Shown: positions 28,931 to 37,767 of the stretch, in pieces
Position numbering within the stretch: the stretch's first letter is position 1
Layout: each line of letters opens with the position of its first letter
Assembly (NCBI RefSeq): GCF_000832065.1
Contig: NZ_JXQM01000021.1
Location: 1 to 64,000, forward strand
Direction of reading: 5' to 3'
Source: Nitrosospira sp. NpAV
GTDB taxonomy: Bacteria; Pseudomonadota; Gammaproteobacteria; Burkholderiales; Nitrosomonadaceae
DNA: 64,000 bases
Made by a program: the position numbers and the translations under genes
Notes under the pieces: model-generated
Seen by the model: only the letters and a program-made list of their open reading frames with translations
The model's database searches: none
What the model was told of the DNA's origin: nothing

Positions 28931-29371
28931 TCATTTTTTGCGGTTGCGTGCAGCGAGCAGACCGATCAAACCGATACCCACCAGTAAGAGGCTGCCGGGT
29001 TCGGGCACCGCACTTACATTATTGAATCGCAAGGGTATCTGTTCCAGATGTTTGGGACGATCGCCGTCCAAGGCGAGCTGGGAGGCGATAGAATCAGGAA
29101 GACGGCCCGGCGGCGGAGTCCATACTTTACCAGAGGTCCTCTGATGTGTTTGATTGGAGGGGTGATCCGCATTCTTGCGCGGCGCCCAAGTGTTGCCAAC
29201 GGCATTGCCATTTGTATGATTCGACGGATGATTTGCTTTTTCTGTCGGATTCCATTCCTGGCCAAATGCATTATTATGAGCCTGATCCGGCTGGCTCTTG
29301 TTTTTTTCGGCTGCCTGAGCTCCGCCCGCCAGAACACTCATCAATATCATGATCCCCATTGTTGCGCGCAT
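28931..29371 (-). CDS. PEP-CTERM sorting domain protein, small
   Basis: 146 residues: an N-terminal signal peptide (GIMILMSVLAGGAQAAEK), a low-complexity Asn/His/Pro/Thr-rich middle with two similar blocks (HPSNHTNGNAVGNTWAPRK and HPSNQTHQRTSGKVWTPP), and a C-terminal PEP-CTERM signal (VPEPGSLLLVGIGLIGLLAA then RNRKK). Such proteins are processed by an exosortase and belong to exopolysaccharide-associated surface material. The ATG at 29371 has AGAGGGA upstream; an ATG two codons earlier is also possible. No enzyme domain. Confidence 0.8.
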   Translation of the reverse strand: MRATMGIMILMSVLAGGAQAAEKNKSQPDQAHNNAFGQEWNPTEKANHPSNHTNGNAVGNTWAPRKNADHPSNQTHQRTSGKVWTPPPGRLPDSIASQLALDGDRPKHLEQIPLRFNNVSAVPEPGSLLLVGIGLIGLLAARNRKK

Positions 29372-29973
29372 CGTCATTCCCTCTATTTTAAATGAATCTT
29401 TCTTTTTTTCGTCAGGACAATTGTTATAAAGCAATAATCGGGCCATCATCATAAGATGATGAATATATTAATAAAAAGTGAAACGATAGAGCTCCATAGG
29501 AAGCTTTTTCAAGGGGACGTAAAAGTATCCGACAATTTATGCAAGGCTAATCAGGGGTTTAGTAGGAAAGAAACAGGACGGAATAGGCTTGCTCGTATGT
29601 TTCGTAGCGTGCAGTTTTTCCGTTGGGATTCTGAAAACGGCTCGGGATTGCGGCGGGGGGATGTAAAAGAGGCCCGGCAAGGAGTAGTTGGCCTGTGCCG
29701 GGCCAGTGGTATCCACTACAAGAGGGAGAAAAAAGCGGATACCAGTGTGCATTGTCTTCTTCTTCGACTTTAACTTCTGTACGGAGCCACACATAAAAGC
29801 GCATTACCTCGCTTGCGATCGATTTTTTCAGTCCGGACACTAGAAGTGAATGGGAATCGATTAAATTTGACAGGATCTCGCAATAGTTAATTTGCTCATA
29901 ATGTATATTATGTTAAATTATGTATAATTTAAGAGGCCCAATAGCAATTTCCACATTTCAAAGAAATTTATAG
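29372..29973. other. 602-base gap with nested inverted repeats
   Basis: No credible gene. GGCCCGGCA (29671-29679) pairs perfectly with TGCCGGGCC (29696-29704). This is followed by a 13-base palindrome AGTGGTATCCACT (29705-29717) and a GGTATCC/GGATACC pair (29708-29714 with 29737-29743), which compete as alternative structures. The part after 29880 is very A/T-rich. Confidence 0.5.
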
Positions 29974-30298
29974 TTAGGTCATTGGAGGGAGTACATCCTG
30001 AGACAGGATGTCACGCAATTTACTACCTTCCGGCTGACTCCAATCTTGAGCAAGTTCAGCCATGAGGGTGTTTGTTGCCGTAAGCACTACCCCTTCTTTT
30101 TCCATACGACGACGAGACATATCTTCAGAAAGCTCATAGGGTGAGCCTGATGCGTCCATAACCGCCCGTACTTGGTAACCCTCATGAGAGGCACTAATCC
30201 CGTGAACTGGTGAGAACTACAGGAATATTCAAAATTTTAGCGGCTTTAGCAAGAGCCAAAGTATTTCGCTTAACTACATCAAGAGGGATGTTATACAT
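29974..30298 (-). pseudogene. isochorismatase-family (YcaC-like) remnant
   Basis: Two adjoining reading frames match different parts of one YcaC-type hydrolase. The first, from 30298, reads DVVKRNTLALAKAAKILNIP then VVLTSSRD and stops near 30194. The second, shifted, reads GISASHEGYQV, MDASGSPYELSEDMSRRRME and AELAQDWSQPEG. Compared with the ~205-residue family, the N-terminus with its catalytic Asp and about 70 central residues including the catalytic Cys region are missing, and there is a frame change near 30200. It therefore cannot be active. Confidence 0.75.
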
Positions 30299-30501
30299 TA
30301 TTCTCTCTTCTCTTCTGTCTTTGTATATGCGGGCCACTTCGCAAACGCAACAACCCACAGCAGGACCAGGATACCTCCAGGAACTAGTGCCAGTAATGAA
30401 AATACGGGCTTGAAACCTGCCCGGGCGAAAATTTTCCAAAATGGCACGACGACGAAAATTGCGACTCCGATCAGCCAAGGTACGATCTCAAATTCATCCA
30501 T
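30298..30501 (-). CDS. small two-helix membrane protein
   Basis: 67 residues with two hydrophobic helices (VPWLIGVAIFVVVPFWKIF, about 7-25, and FSLLALVPGGILVLLWVVAF, about 34-53) and a charged tail. AGGAGG lies 4 bases before the ATG. The stop overlaps the first ATG of the downstream isochorismatase remnant (TAATG). The pattern is that of a small conserved inner-membrane protein, but I cannot name a family. Confidence 0.7.
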   Translation of the reverse strand: MDEFEIVPWLIGVAIFVVVPFWKIFARAGFKPVFSLLALVPGGILVLLWVVAFAKWPAYTKTEEKRE

Positions 30502-31096
30502 GTAACCTCCTGAAATAGATTGATGTTCAACAGTTATTAGCCAAGTAGAACATGTTAACGAGAATTGCCGGGCTGACTTCTTTTATATTCATATGTAATA
30601 TCTTGCTCTGTGTGCGGCTACATGTATGTCTTTCCGCACAAATCTTATTATCGTTACCGCGCAAGGATAAAGTCTACTCCGCCCGGGAGATTGCCGGCCA
30701 GATCCTATGCGTTATATTGCACCCGCATCGGTCGTTGCAGATAAGAAGAAATTATCGGTTTGGTATGATGGACGATGGCAAGCCAATAATATCATTTTGC
30801 TCATGCTGCTTGGAAAGTTGGAAGGAATACCGGGCTGACCAAGGTGCTGTGTTTTAGGCTTAGCGGGAACTGCGGCTGTTACCGCTTGAAAGTAGCGGCC
30901 AGCTCTAATGTCCCGATTCTTGTGCGTTACGTGGTTGTTGGTTGCCGCTATGAAGGTTCCCTCCTCTACCGATAAAACTCCTGCAAATTTCTCCACTTCG
31001 TTCCGTGCGCGAATATCTTGCATGTCTTTTTCGCGCACAATTATATTTCAAGGATAATGACACTATTGACTCTACAAACCAGAATCCCATTTTTTC
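30502..31096. other. 595-base gap with a glycosyltransferase fragment
   Basis: Apart from the fragment at 30659-30780 (separate entry) no gene is supported. Short frames on both strands lack ribosome-binding sites and family resemblance. Confidence 0.4.
30659..30780 (+). pseudogene. decayed copy of the 3' end of the adjacent glycosyltransferase gene
   Basis: About 120 bases closely resemble the last 120 bases of the glycosyltransferase gene at 31097-31822. Both begin GCGCAAGG and share GGCCAGATCCT and GGTATGA. The translation reads SAREIAGQILCVILHPHRSL against SGREMAGQILHVILHPRRSL in the intact gene, with a frame shift near the end. Nothing upstream matches, so only the 3' end was copied or retained. 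Confidence 0.8.
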
Positions 31097-31822
31097 ATGC
31101 ACCTCTCAATTATCATTCCAGCTTTTAATGAAGAGCGGCTGATTGAACGCTGCCTGCAATCCATTTCCGTATCGCTTACGGCGAATTACAAACCTGGTTT
31201 TACGTCCGAGATTATCGTGGTCGATAACAACTCCACCGACAACACGGCCAATCTGGCAAGGCAGACAGGCGCACGGGTGGTTTTTGAGCCGATCAATCAG
31301 ATCGGCCGCGCGCGCAATGCCGGCGCGGCGGTGGCGACGGGCGACTGGTTGCTGTTCGTGGATGCCGACAGTATTTTGAATGCCGGATTGCTTGCCGATA
31401 TCTTGCGGCTGATTGAAGACGGCAAGAGCGTGGGTTGTGGCAGTACGGTAAAAATGCAGGGATTGCCATGGTGGGCGCACTGGCTATTGCAACTATGGAC
31501 ACGCATATCGATTCTGCTTCGCTGGGCGGCGGGCGCATTGGTGGTATGCCGTAGCGACGCTTTTCGTGATGTGGGCGGTTTCAATCAGGAACTCTATGCC
31601 GCCGACGAAATAAGCCTGAGCCAGCAACTTAAGAAGTGGGGCCGGCAACGGGGCCTTCAATTCGCCATCCTCACCAGACATCCTCTGGAAACATCATCGC
31701 GCAAGGCGCAGCTCTATTCCGGGCGAGAGATGGCTGGCCAGATCCTGCATGTCATCCTGCATCCGCGCCGGTCGCTGCAGGATAGAAAACAGTTGCCGAT
31801 CTGGTATGACGGGCGACGTTAA
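31097..31822 (+). CDS. glycosyltransferase family 2
   Basis: 241-residue GT-A fold sugar transferase, probably acting in polysaccharide or lipid glycosylation. The N-terminal nucleotide-binding pattern is LSIIIPAFNEERLIERCL and IIVVDNNSTDNTA. The metal-binding DxD is in LLFVDADS, and the acceptor-side motif is AADEISLSQQLKKWG (ED-like catalytic region). One or two hydrophobic segments (WWAHWLLQLWTRISILLRW) may associate it with the membrane. It stands alone, convergent with the large membrane protein at 31910. A 3'-end copy lies 320 bases upstream. Confidence 0.9.
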   Translation: MHLSIIIPAFNEERLIERCLQSISVSLTANYKPGFTSEIIVVDNNSTDNTANLARQTGARVVFEPINQIGRARNAGAAVATGDWLLFVDADSILNAGLLADILRLIEDGKSVGCGSTVKMQGLPWWAHWLLQLWTRISILLRWAAGALVVCRSDAFRDVGGFNQELYAADEISLSQQLKKWGRQRGLQFAILTRHPLETSSRKAQLYSGREMAGQILHVILHPRRSLQDRKQLPIWYDGRR

Positions 31823-31909
31823 ATCCGGATTTCACTAGACCGTCCTGCGGTATCTTTTAATGTTTCAAGTTTATTCCGGGTTTCTGCCGCATAAAACTTT
31901 CGGAGGGAT

Positions 31910-34330
31910 TCAGGCGAACCCCTTCAATGCGGCACCAGCCAGGCCATAGATCAGCACGGCCAATAGAATCACCGCAGCAAAACCCAGGTGAATGGCCAGC
32001 AAGGTAGCGAGGACAGCTCCCACCACCGAGGCGAAGCCATTGATGGCCCACGCCCAGGGGATGGCATCTTGCGCCGTGCTTGCCAGCCGCATCATACCGG
32101 TGGGAAAAGGGATTCCCATGCATACCGCCAGCGGCGCGATCAGCGCCACGGAAATCGCTATTTTTGCCGGATCGGATAAATGGATGAGCCCTTGAAACAC
32201 GCTCGGCAGAACGGCAAGGTAGATCACCGAGAGGGTGGCTATCGCCACTACCGCGAGGCTGACATTCCGGTTGCTTCCCCTTCCCCGCCATCGTTCGGCA
32301 AGCCAGCTGCCCACGCCGGCAAACACCAGAAATGCGCACAACACGACCGCCACCGCATAGAGAGGATGCGCCAGAAACAGCACAAACTTCTGGATGAATG
32401 CGATTTCCATGAACATGAAGGCCAGGCCGATGGCAAGAAAGTACAGCGCCACCCGCAGCGTGGGCAGTGCGCGGCGGCGCCTCGATACTGCAAGGGGCGC
32501 CAGGACAAGAAGGATGCTTGCCACAAATGCCTGCAGCAGCGTCGCCACCAGTAGTGGATAGCTCCAGTCAAGGAGCGCCATTCCGCCCTGCTCGCGCAAG
32601 GCGAATAATTCCGCGGCGGCGTTCCACTTGAAGAAGTGGAAAAAATAAGGCCGATCGTCCGTCGCCGGTTCGATGGAGAATTTGTACCGGTCGAGGAATG
32701 CCTGCCGTTCCGTGCCCAGCAGCGCAACCGCTCCTTCGTAGAAATAGGGCTGCGCCAGCAAGTTATAACGATTCGCCTCGTCAGCGCGCATCCCGGGATA
32801 GTAAGCCACGTCGAAAGAACGCGCGCGGCTGAATTCCTTGATTGCCGCGATTTCGCCGGATGTGAAATCGCTGTGCTTCACCAGCAGCGTGACGGTCTTC
32901 CAGCCACGTATCATTGCCAGCCGCGCGGCAGGGTTGGAAACACCCGCCCGCTCCAACGCGGCCACGGCTGTTGCAAACAGTTTCAGGGAATCGCGCGGCG
33001 GCAGGCTGAGCCAGCGGGTGACAGCCAGCATGCCGCCGGGAGTCAGACGGTTGAGGTAGGTCTGCAATGCCTCGACCGTATAGAGATAGCTTTCGCTCAG
33101 ACCATATAGCCCGGCGGAGGCGACACCAAATGAATCCAGCAACGCCACCTGAATGAGATCATAACGGTCATCATGGGTGTTGACGAAGCCGCGTGCCTCA
33201 CCTTCATACGTATGTACTTCAGGCCGGGCATAGAGGTTTCCGGCGAAACCACTAAAGCGGCGCTGCACCAGATCGATGATGTTGCGATCAAGCTCCACCG
33301 CGTCGATCTTGCCGGCGCCGTGGTAAAGCGCCTGCAATACATCACCGCCCGCCCCTGCCCCCAGCACCAGCACGTGTGGCCGGCTGTGCGGCTCATTCAG
33401 CACATGATAAGGCAGCGCCGAGGTAAGTTGGTCCAGATAGGCCAGCGGTGCGAGCGTGCCGTCAAATCGCGTGATCACGGCCGGGCCGTTTCCGTCCACG
33501 AACACCGCCAGTTGCGGCGGTGGTTCATCCATGGCGTTGAGGCTCATCCCCGGCGCATGACGGAAGGGAATGCGGCTGCTTTCCACTACCGTAATCTGCC
33601 CCAGCGGGCTAGATCGTTCCTCGATTACCCGCATCCCGGTGATATTCAAGGTCTGGCTCAAATCCTTGTAGGTGGAGGGATGCGTTAGCATCCAGTTGCC
33701 GGGTGGCATCGCTGCCACTATTAAAGCCAGTCCAAAAAAAACCTTCGCCATCCATTTCGGCCGCATCTCCAGCTCGATGACAGCGACGGCGGCAGCCGCC
33801 AGGCTCAGCGCCGTCAGGACAATCAGCACTTTGTGAGGCGGCATGACATAGAGCAGGCCAATGACGCCCAGGCTGCCCGCTCCTGCGCCCAGAATGTCAA
33901 ATGCATAGATGCGCCCCGCGTTGCCGCCGAAGTGCCACAAGACCAGACCCATGCACAGCCCCCCGAAAAAGAAGGGCAGCATCATCAGCAGATAAATGGC
34001 GAGCAGCTTGGCCGGCTGGGTTCCATCCCACAGCAGTTCGAGTGGATTGAAGGGAACTTGTTGCGCGAGCAGAAACGCCAAGGGCATCAAGAAAGCCGTG
34101 CTCGTGGCGGCGATGAGATATACGGCGCCGATGTGAGGTGCAATTTTTTCCTTCAGCAAGGCGAGCGCTGTACCGCTTGCCCCAAAGCCCAGCATGGCCG
34201 CGCTGATGATCATGTAGGCGAAGTGGTGCCACAGCACGATGCTGAACAGGCGCGTCAGCAGCACCTCATACGCCAGCAGGCAGCTGGAGAGCAGGCCAAT
34301 GGCAAAAAACGGCGGCTTCAGCACCGGCAT
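31910..34330 (-). CDS. large membrane protein with spermidine-synthase-like domain
   Basis: 806 residues. The N-terminal part has about six membrane helices (from FFAIGLLSSCLLAYEVLLTR). A central soluble domain (about 265-530) has a Rossmann methyltransferase/spermidine-synthase fold: VLVLGAGAGGDVLQALYHGA, DAVELDRNIIDLVQRRF, and LIQVALLDSFG. The C-terminal part has about seven more membrane helices. Such fusions are widespread in bacteria and their substrate is unknown; the domain may bind SAM or decarboxylated SAM. The PIMT gene lies 21 bases upstream on the same strand, so the two methyltransferase-like genes probably form an operon. Confidence 0.85.
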   Translation of the reverse strand: MPVLKPPFFAIGLLSSCLLAYEVLLTRLFSIVLWHHFAYMIISAAMLGFGASGTALALLKEKIAPHIGAVYLIAATSTAFLMPLAFLLAQQVPFNPLELLWDGTQPAKLLAIYLLMMLPFFFGGLCMGLVLWHFGGNAGRIYAFDILGAGAGSLGVIGLLYVMPPHKVLIVLTALSLAAAAVAVIELEMRPKWMAKVFFGLALIVAAMPPGNWMLTHPSTYKDLSQTLNITGMRVIEERSSPLGQITVVESSRIPFRHAPGMSLNAMDEPPPQLAVFVDGNGPAVITRFDGTLAPLAYLDQLTSALPYHVLNEPHSRPHVLVLGAGAGGDVLQALYHGAGKIDAVELDRNIIDLVQRRFSGFAGNLYARPEVHTYEGEARGFVNTHDDRYDLIQVALLDSFGVASAGLYGLSESYLYTVEALQTYLNRLTPGGMLAVTRWLSLPPRDSLKLFATAVAALERAGVSNPAARLAMIRGWKTVTLLVKHSDFTSGEIAAIKEFSRARSFDVAYYPGMRADEANRYNLLAQPYFYEGAVALLGTERQAFLDRYKFSIEPATDDRPYFFHFFKWNAAAELFALREQGGMALLDWSYPLLVATLLQAFVASILLVLAPLAVSRRRRALPTLRVALYFLAIGLAFMFMEIAFIQKFVLFLAHPLYAVAVVLCAFLVFAGVGSWLAERWRGRGSNRNVSLAVVAIATLSVIYLAVLPSVFQGLIHLSDPAKIAISVALIAPLAVCMGIPFPTGMMRLASTAQDAIPWAWAINGFASVVGAVLATLLAIHLGFAAVILLAVLIYGLAGAALKGFA

Positions 34331-34351
34331 GCCGGGGTTCCCGATATCCGC

Positions 34352-35062
34352 CTAATGTTTGCCAGTGAGCGGGACGAACGCCACCGGCGCAATTTGATGG
34401 CTGGTTACCGAGCCATCCATACGCTTCTCCACCAGCATTAAATATTGGGTCATGAATTGCGCACCGAGCGGAATCACCATGCGGCCGCCCGGTTTGAGTT
34501 GTTTGATCAGAGGCGGCGGGACGTGGCTTGAGGCGGCCGTCACCACGATGGCATCGAATGGTGCCGCTTCCGGCCAGCCATAGTAGCCGTCGCTCAGCTT
34601 TACCTTTACGTTGCCGTAGCCAAGAGATTTCAACCGCTCCGCCGCCTCTTTTTCCAGCGGTTCAATAATTTCGATGCTGTAAACCGATTCGACTATTTCC
34701 GCCAGAACAGCGGCCTGATAGCCTGAACCGGTGCCGATTTCAAGAACTTTATCGCCTGCCTTGACCTTTATCAGGTCGGTCATCAATGCGACGATGGTCG
34801 GCTGTGAAATCGTCTGGCCATGGCCGATGGGAAGCGGACGGTTGAGATAGGCAAACGCAGCCAGCCAACCGGGCACGAAACGGTGCCGCTCCACTTTTCC
34901 CATTGCCGCCTGGACTGTAGGGTCGAGCGTGAAACGATCATTGGCGGTTATATCGGCCAGTATCTCCTCAACCATTTTATGGCGTTTTGCGTCGAACTCC
35001 TCGCCATGCGATGGGAAGGCGCAACAGAGATAAAGGAATGTGCCCAGGATGAGATGCCTCAT
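34352..35062 (-). CDS. pcm: protein-L-isoaspartate O-methyltransferase with signal peptide
   Basis: 236 residues. PIMT repairs isoaspartyl residues using SAM. Family motifs are clear: RHRFVPGW, GHGQTISQPTIVALMTDLI, VLEIGTGSGYQAAVLAE (SAM site), DGYYGWPEAAPFDAIVVTAA and LKPGGRMVIPLG. The predicted N-terminus has a signal peptide (LILGTFLYLCCAFPSHGEE), which would send it to the periplasm where SAM is not normally available. An internal ATG at residue 30 (KMVEEILAD) would give a cytosolic form; the ribosome-binding site before 35062 is weak, so the start is not certain. Co-directional with the membrane protein downstream. Confidence 0.88.
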   Translation of the reverse strand: MRHLILGTFLYLCCAFPSHGEEFDAKRHKMVEEILADITANDRFTLDPTVQAAMGKVERHRFVPGWLAAFAYLNRPLPIGHGQTISQPTIVALMTDLIKVKAGDKVLEIGTGSGYQAAVLAEIVESVYSIEIIEPLEKEAAERLKSLGYGNVKVKLSDGYYGWPEAAPFDAIVVTAASSHVPPPLIKQLKPGGRMVIPLGAQFMTQYLMLVEKRMDGSVTSHQIAPVAFVPLTGKH

Positions 35063-35078
35063 GTCTTCATTAAAGCAA

Positions 35079-35101
35079 ATTCCTGGCAGGATGCCAGGAA
35101 T
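35079..35101. repeat. perfect 10-bp inverted repeat upstream of pcm
   Basis: ATTCCTGGCA, three bases, then TGCCAGGAAT. It lies 16-39 bases upstream of the pcm start, inside the probable leader or promoter, and 143 bases before the divergent gene at 35245. It could be an operator or an RNA hairpin. Confidence 0.6.
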
Positions 35102-35244
35102 CTCCGAATAATCCTATATCCGGCAATGGATCGCTCATTGTCTTGCTGGGTGCTATGATTCACGAAATCTACCGAGCAGCGCGCAAGGATTCCGCCGCAT
35201 TTGTTTATGACCGATACCGATAACAGGCCAACGAAGAGAGTGAG

Positions 35245-35664
35245 ATGACGATAGCTTCCGATCTCTTGCATCAGCATATTCAGACGTTTGCCGGAAACAA
35301 CACGCAATGGCAGACACTGATCGCCGATGATCTTTTGTGGGAGCTGCCCTATGCGCCCTCCCTTGGCCATCCAGCAAGGCTGACGGGACGCCAGGAGGTG
35401 ATGAATCATGTAACGTGGTTTTTGGAGGCAGTAGAAAATTTTCATTTCTTCGACGCCAGGGTCTACACCTTAACCGATTCGGAAGTGGCGATTGCCGAAT
35501 TTAGTGCAAAAGGCCGTATCAAGTCTACAGGACGTATCTATGTCCAGAATTACGTGCTATTTCTGCGGGCTTCGGAAGGAAAAATCATATTCCTACGGGA
35601 ATATTTCGATCCCGTGCAGGCGGCCAAGGCTCTGGATACGCCGATTCTCGGTATCGAATCCTGA
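35245..35664 (+). CDS. SnoaL-like / NTF2-fold protein
   Basis: 139 residues with the alpha+beta cone pattern of the SnoaL/NTF2 superfamily: an N-terminal helix, WQTLIADDLLWELPYAP, then the strands GRIYVQNYVLFLRA and GKIIFLREYFDPVQAAKAL, the last being a typical SnoaL C-terminal motif. GAGAGTGAG precedes the ATG. It is divergent from pcm. The function could be a small-molecule isomerase or hydrolase; the substrate cannot be assigned. Confidence 0.8.
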   Translation: MTIASDLLHQHIQTFAGNNTQWQTLIADDLLWELPYAPSLGHPARLTGRQEVMNHVTWFLEAVENFHFFDARVYTLTDSEVAIAEFSAKGRIKSTGRIYVQNYVLFLRASEGKIIFLREYFDPVQAAKALDTPILGIES

Positions 35665-35702
35665 GAACAACGAGCGCATTCGGGCGCGATGAATTGTCAA
35701 GG

Positions 35703-35975
35703 TTAACAGTTGGAGGAAGCTAGGCGAAGCGTGTTTTTCGACAGCTTCGTGCTGGCGCCACAGCGGATTGATGCTGTTATAGCGATCCACTCGCTTACAG
35801 AAATTGCCTTTCCACCATGCTCCGCAGCCAGGGCTGCGACTTCTTCAAGCGAATCATCGGTTTTTTCATAGTTGAGAGCCAGGCAAGCTCCCTGCTTGGC
35901 AAACCGTTTTGCCGTTGCCAGGCCGATTCCATGCGATGCTTCGGTAATCGCTACGATATTATTTTCCACAGTCAT
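35703..35975 (-). pseudogene. truncated SDR-family dehydrogenase remnant
   Basis: The first ~60 residues match the N-terminus of a short-chain dehydrogenase: VAITEASHGIGLATAKRFAK (normally TGASxGIG; the Gly is replaced by Glu) and a GGKAISV segment. After that the frame diverges to unrelated sequence and stops at residue 90, whereas SDRs have about 250 residues with an NNAG motif and a Tyr-x3-Lys active site, none of which is present. Confidence 0.7.
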
Positions 35976-36015
35976 GCCCCTTTCTCAGTATGCCATTGCA
36001 CAATGGGCATGAAAG

Positions 36016-37038
36016 TCAGATAACCGTCAGGAAGGACACGCCATGGGCTCCGACAAAACCATCTGCCCGGCTTTCTCCCTGACCCGGGACTCCATAATCC
36101 GAGGAATAAACACGGGATACGCGGTTGCGATGCCAGGTGACCATCAGTTCCCGCAAAGGCATGACCGCCTGATGAGTTTCACCATACAGTTCCCTGTGTG
36201 CGGCTGGTAGCCGGTACCACGGCACTGATGCGCGTTCATGGTGCGCGTTGTGGTAGCCGAAGTTGAGCGTCAAGAGATTCAGGATGGGGAGATCGGCCGA
36301 AATCAGGTTGGAATAGGTATTGGCCTGCTCATATTTGCGGTCTCGGGAATGCGGAGGCAAGGGCTGTTTCGCATCAACGAAATACTGGTCGAAAGTATGA
36401 TGGAAGGCGTCGAAGAAGTTCAATACATGCAGAAAAAGACCATACGAAAGGATATACAGCAAGAGTGCTTTGACAGACCATATCGCCAATGCCGTGAGCA
36501 ATGCGCCTCTCGATATCAGCATCAGTGCGGAGCGCTTCAGGAATTTCCGCTGGGACCGCACAAAAAACGGGCGCCATATGACTTGCAGATGCATCACCAC
36601 TTCTGTTGCAGGAATATATGCCCATTCCAGTATGAATAAGGCGCGCCTTAGCAGTGGATGTCTGCGCATCAGGCCTTTGAAATCAAAGCAGGTAACGTCA
36701 GCCCGTTCCCGGTGGTGCCTGATATGCATATGTCTGATGCGCTCAAAAGATGCATAACATGATCCTGCAATGAAGTTCATCCATTCGCCTATGTAACGAT
36801 TGGCTGACAGACTGGAAAAGAGCGTGGCATGGGCAGCTTCATGCATTAGATAGGCCGCCAGGATCATCGTCTGGACGCAAAGTAGCACGCCAATGGCATT
36901 GATTGCGATGTTGTCCAGTCCCATCAGCCAGAAGGACAGAATCCATCCAAGGCTTGTCCAGGCTAGCACCAGCGTATTGGGGATGGCGCCCTCTTTTTCA
37001 CGAAAGAGGGGGCGCCGCCCGACAGTATAAGCATTCAT
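36016..37038 (-). CDS. membrane fatty acid desaturase
   Basis: 340-residue di-iron desaturase or hydroxylase of the integral membrane type. The three histidine boxes are present: HEAAH (66-70), HIRHH (105-109) and HNAHH (near residue 275). About four membrane segments lie between. The family introduces double bonds into acyl chains of lipids (or modifies carotenoids); substrate not determinable. A MarR-like regulator gene is divergent across 165 A/T-rich bases, suggesting temperature- or membrane-state-dependent control (inference). Confidence 0.85.
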   Translation of the reverse strand: MNAYTVGRRPLFREKEGAIPNTLVLAWTSLGWILSFWLMGLDNIAINAIGVLLCVQTMILAAYLMHEAAHATLFSSLSANRYIGEWMNFIAGSCYASFERIRHMHIRHHRERADVTCFDFKGLMRRHPLLRRALFILEWAYIPATEVVMHLQVIWRPFFVRSQRKFLKRSALMLISRGALLTALAIWSVKALLLYILSYGLFLHVLNFFDAFHHTFDQYFVDAKQPLPPHSRDRKYEQANTYSNLISADLPILNLLTLNFGYHNAHHERASVPWYRLPAAHRELYGETHQAVMPLRELMVTWHRNRVSRVYSSDYGVPGQGESRADGFVGAHGVSFLTVI

Positions 37039-37203
37039 TATCTGAATTCCCTTTAATAAATTACAATGCGATAAAACTTTACCCTAGATTTGAATACAAA
37101 ACAATATATAGATTTATATGTAGTTTTATGTGTATAATTCATTCCATCATGTTTTGCATCTTCAGGGTGCGCTGACTGTGGATGGAATGCAGGAGATATC
37201 GAA

Positions 37204-37614
37204 TTGAAAAAAAGCAGAGGAAGACCGGCAGCTGGAAGTCATAAGGATCAACAGGACGAAACCAATAAAAGATTTCTGCTTGCCTTGCGGGAACTGGATG
37301 ACGCGTGGGTGAGCATTTTCAAGGAGACCGGGTTCAGCGATATCTATTTTTCCCGGCTGTTTACCGAATTATGGTTAAGAGGTGGAAGTGCCGTTCCAAA
37401 GACTGACGCCTATGGCCTTGTGAAAGGATTAAGTCCTCAAACAGCAATGAAATATATTCGCCGTGCCATAGACGAGGGTTATCTGGAGGAAATCGAGAAT
37501 CCGGTGGACGGGCGTTCACGGCTGTTACGCATGACGCCACTCCTCAAAAGCCGAATGGTGGACGTCATCAATCGCGCCAGCCCGGCTTTTCAGGCGGCAT
37601 TTGGGGCTTCTTGA
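37204..37614 (+). CDS. winged-helix transcriptional regulator, MarR-like
   Basis: 136 residues with a basic N-terminus (KKSRGRPAAG) and a winged-helix pattern: FSRLFTELWLRGG, AYGLVKGLSPQTAMKYIRRA (recognition helix), and DEGYLEEIENPVDGRSRLL (wing, as in MarR proteins). It starts with TTG at 37204, supported by AGGAGAT 7 bases upstream. It is divergent from the desaturase gene and is its most likely regulator. A TATAAT at 37133-37138 could be the -10 element of its promoter, although no good -35 was seen. Confidence 0.75.
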   Translation: MKKSRGRPAAGSHKDQQDETNKRFLLALRELDDAWVSIFKETGFSDIYFSRLFTELWLRGGSAVPKTDAYGLVKGLSPQTAMKYIRRAIDEGYLEEIENPVDGRSRLLRMTPLLKSRMVDVINRASPAFQAAFGAS

Positions 37615-37767
37615 TTTGGCGGTGTCCGCTATCGGCCGAAAGCAATGGGATGGACCCCTCCTCCCCGAAAGGGTACCGAGGTGTCCTCCCAGCAATAACC
37701 GTAAAAGAATTGGATAGCTAATTCCTTTATTGATCGATACTTTTTTATAGATAAGGAGTAGCGTGAA

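Noticed and set aside
33833-34441. 202-codon open frame antisense to the membrane protein and pcm
   Set aside because: Gln/His/Arg-rich shadow spanning two real genes.
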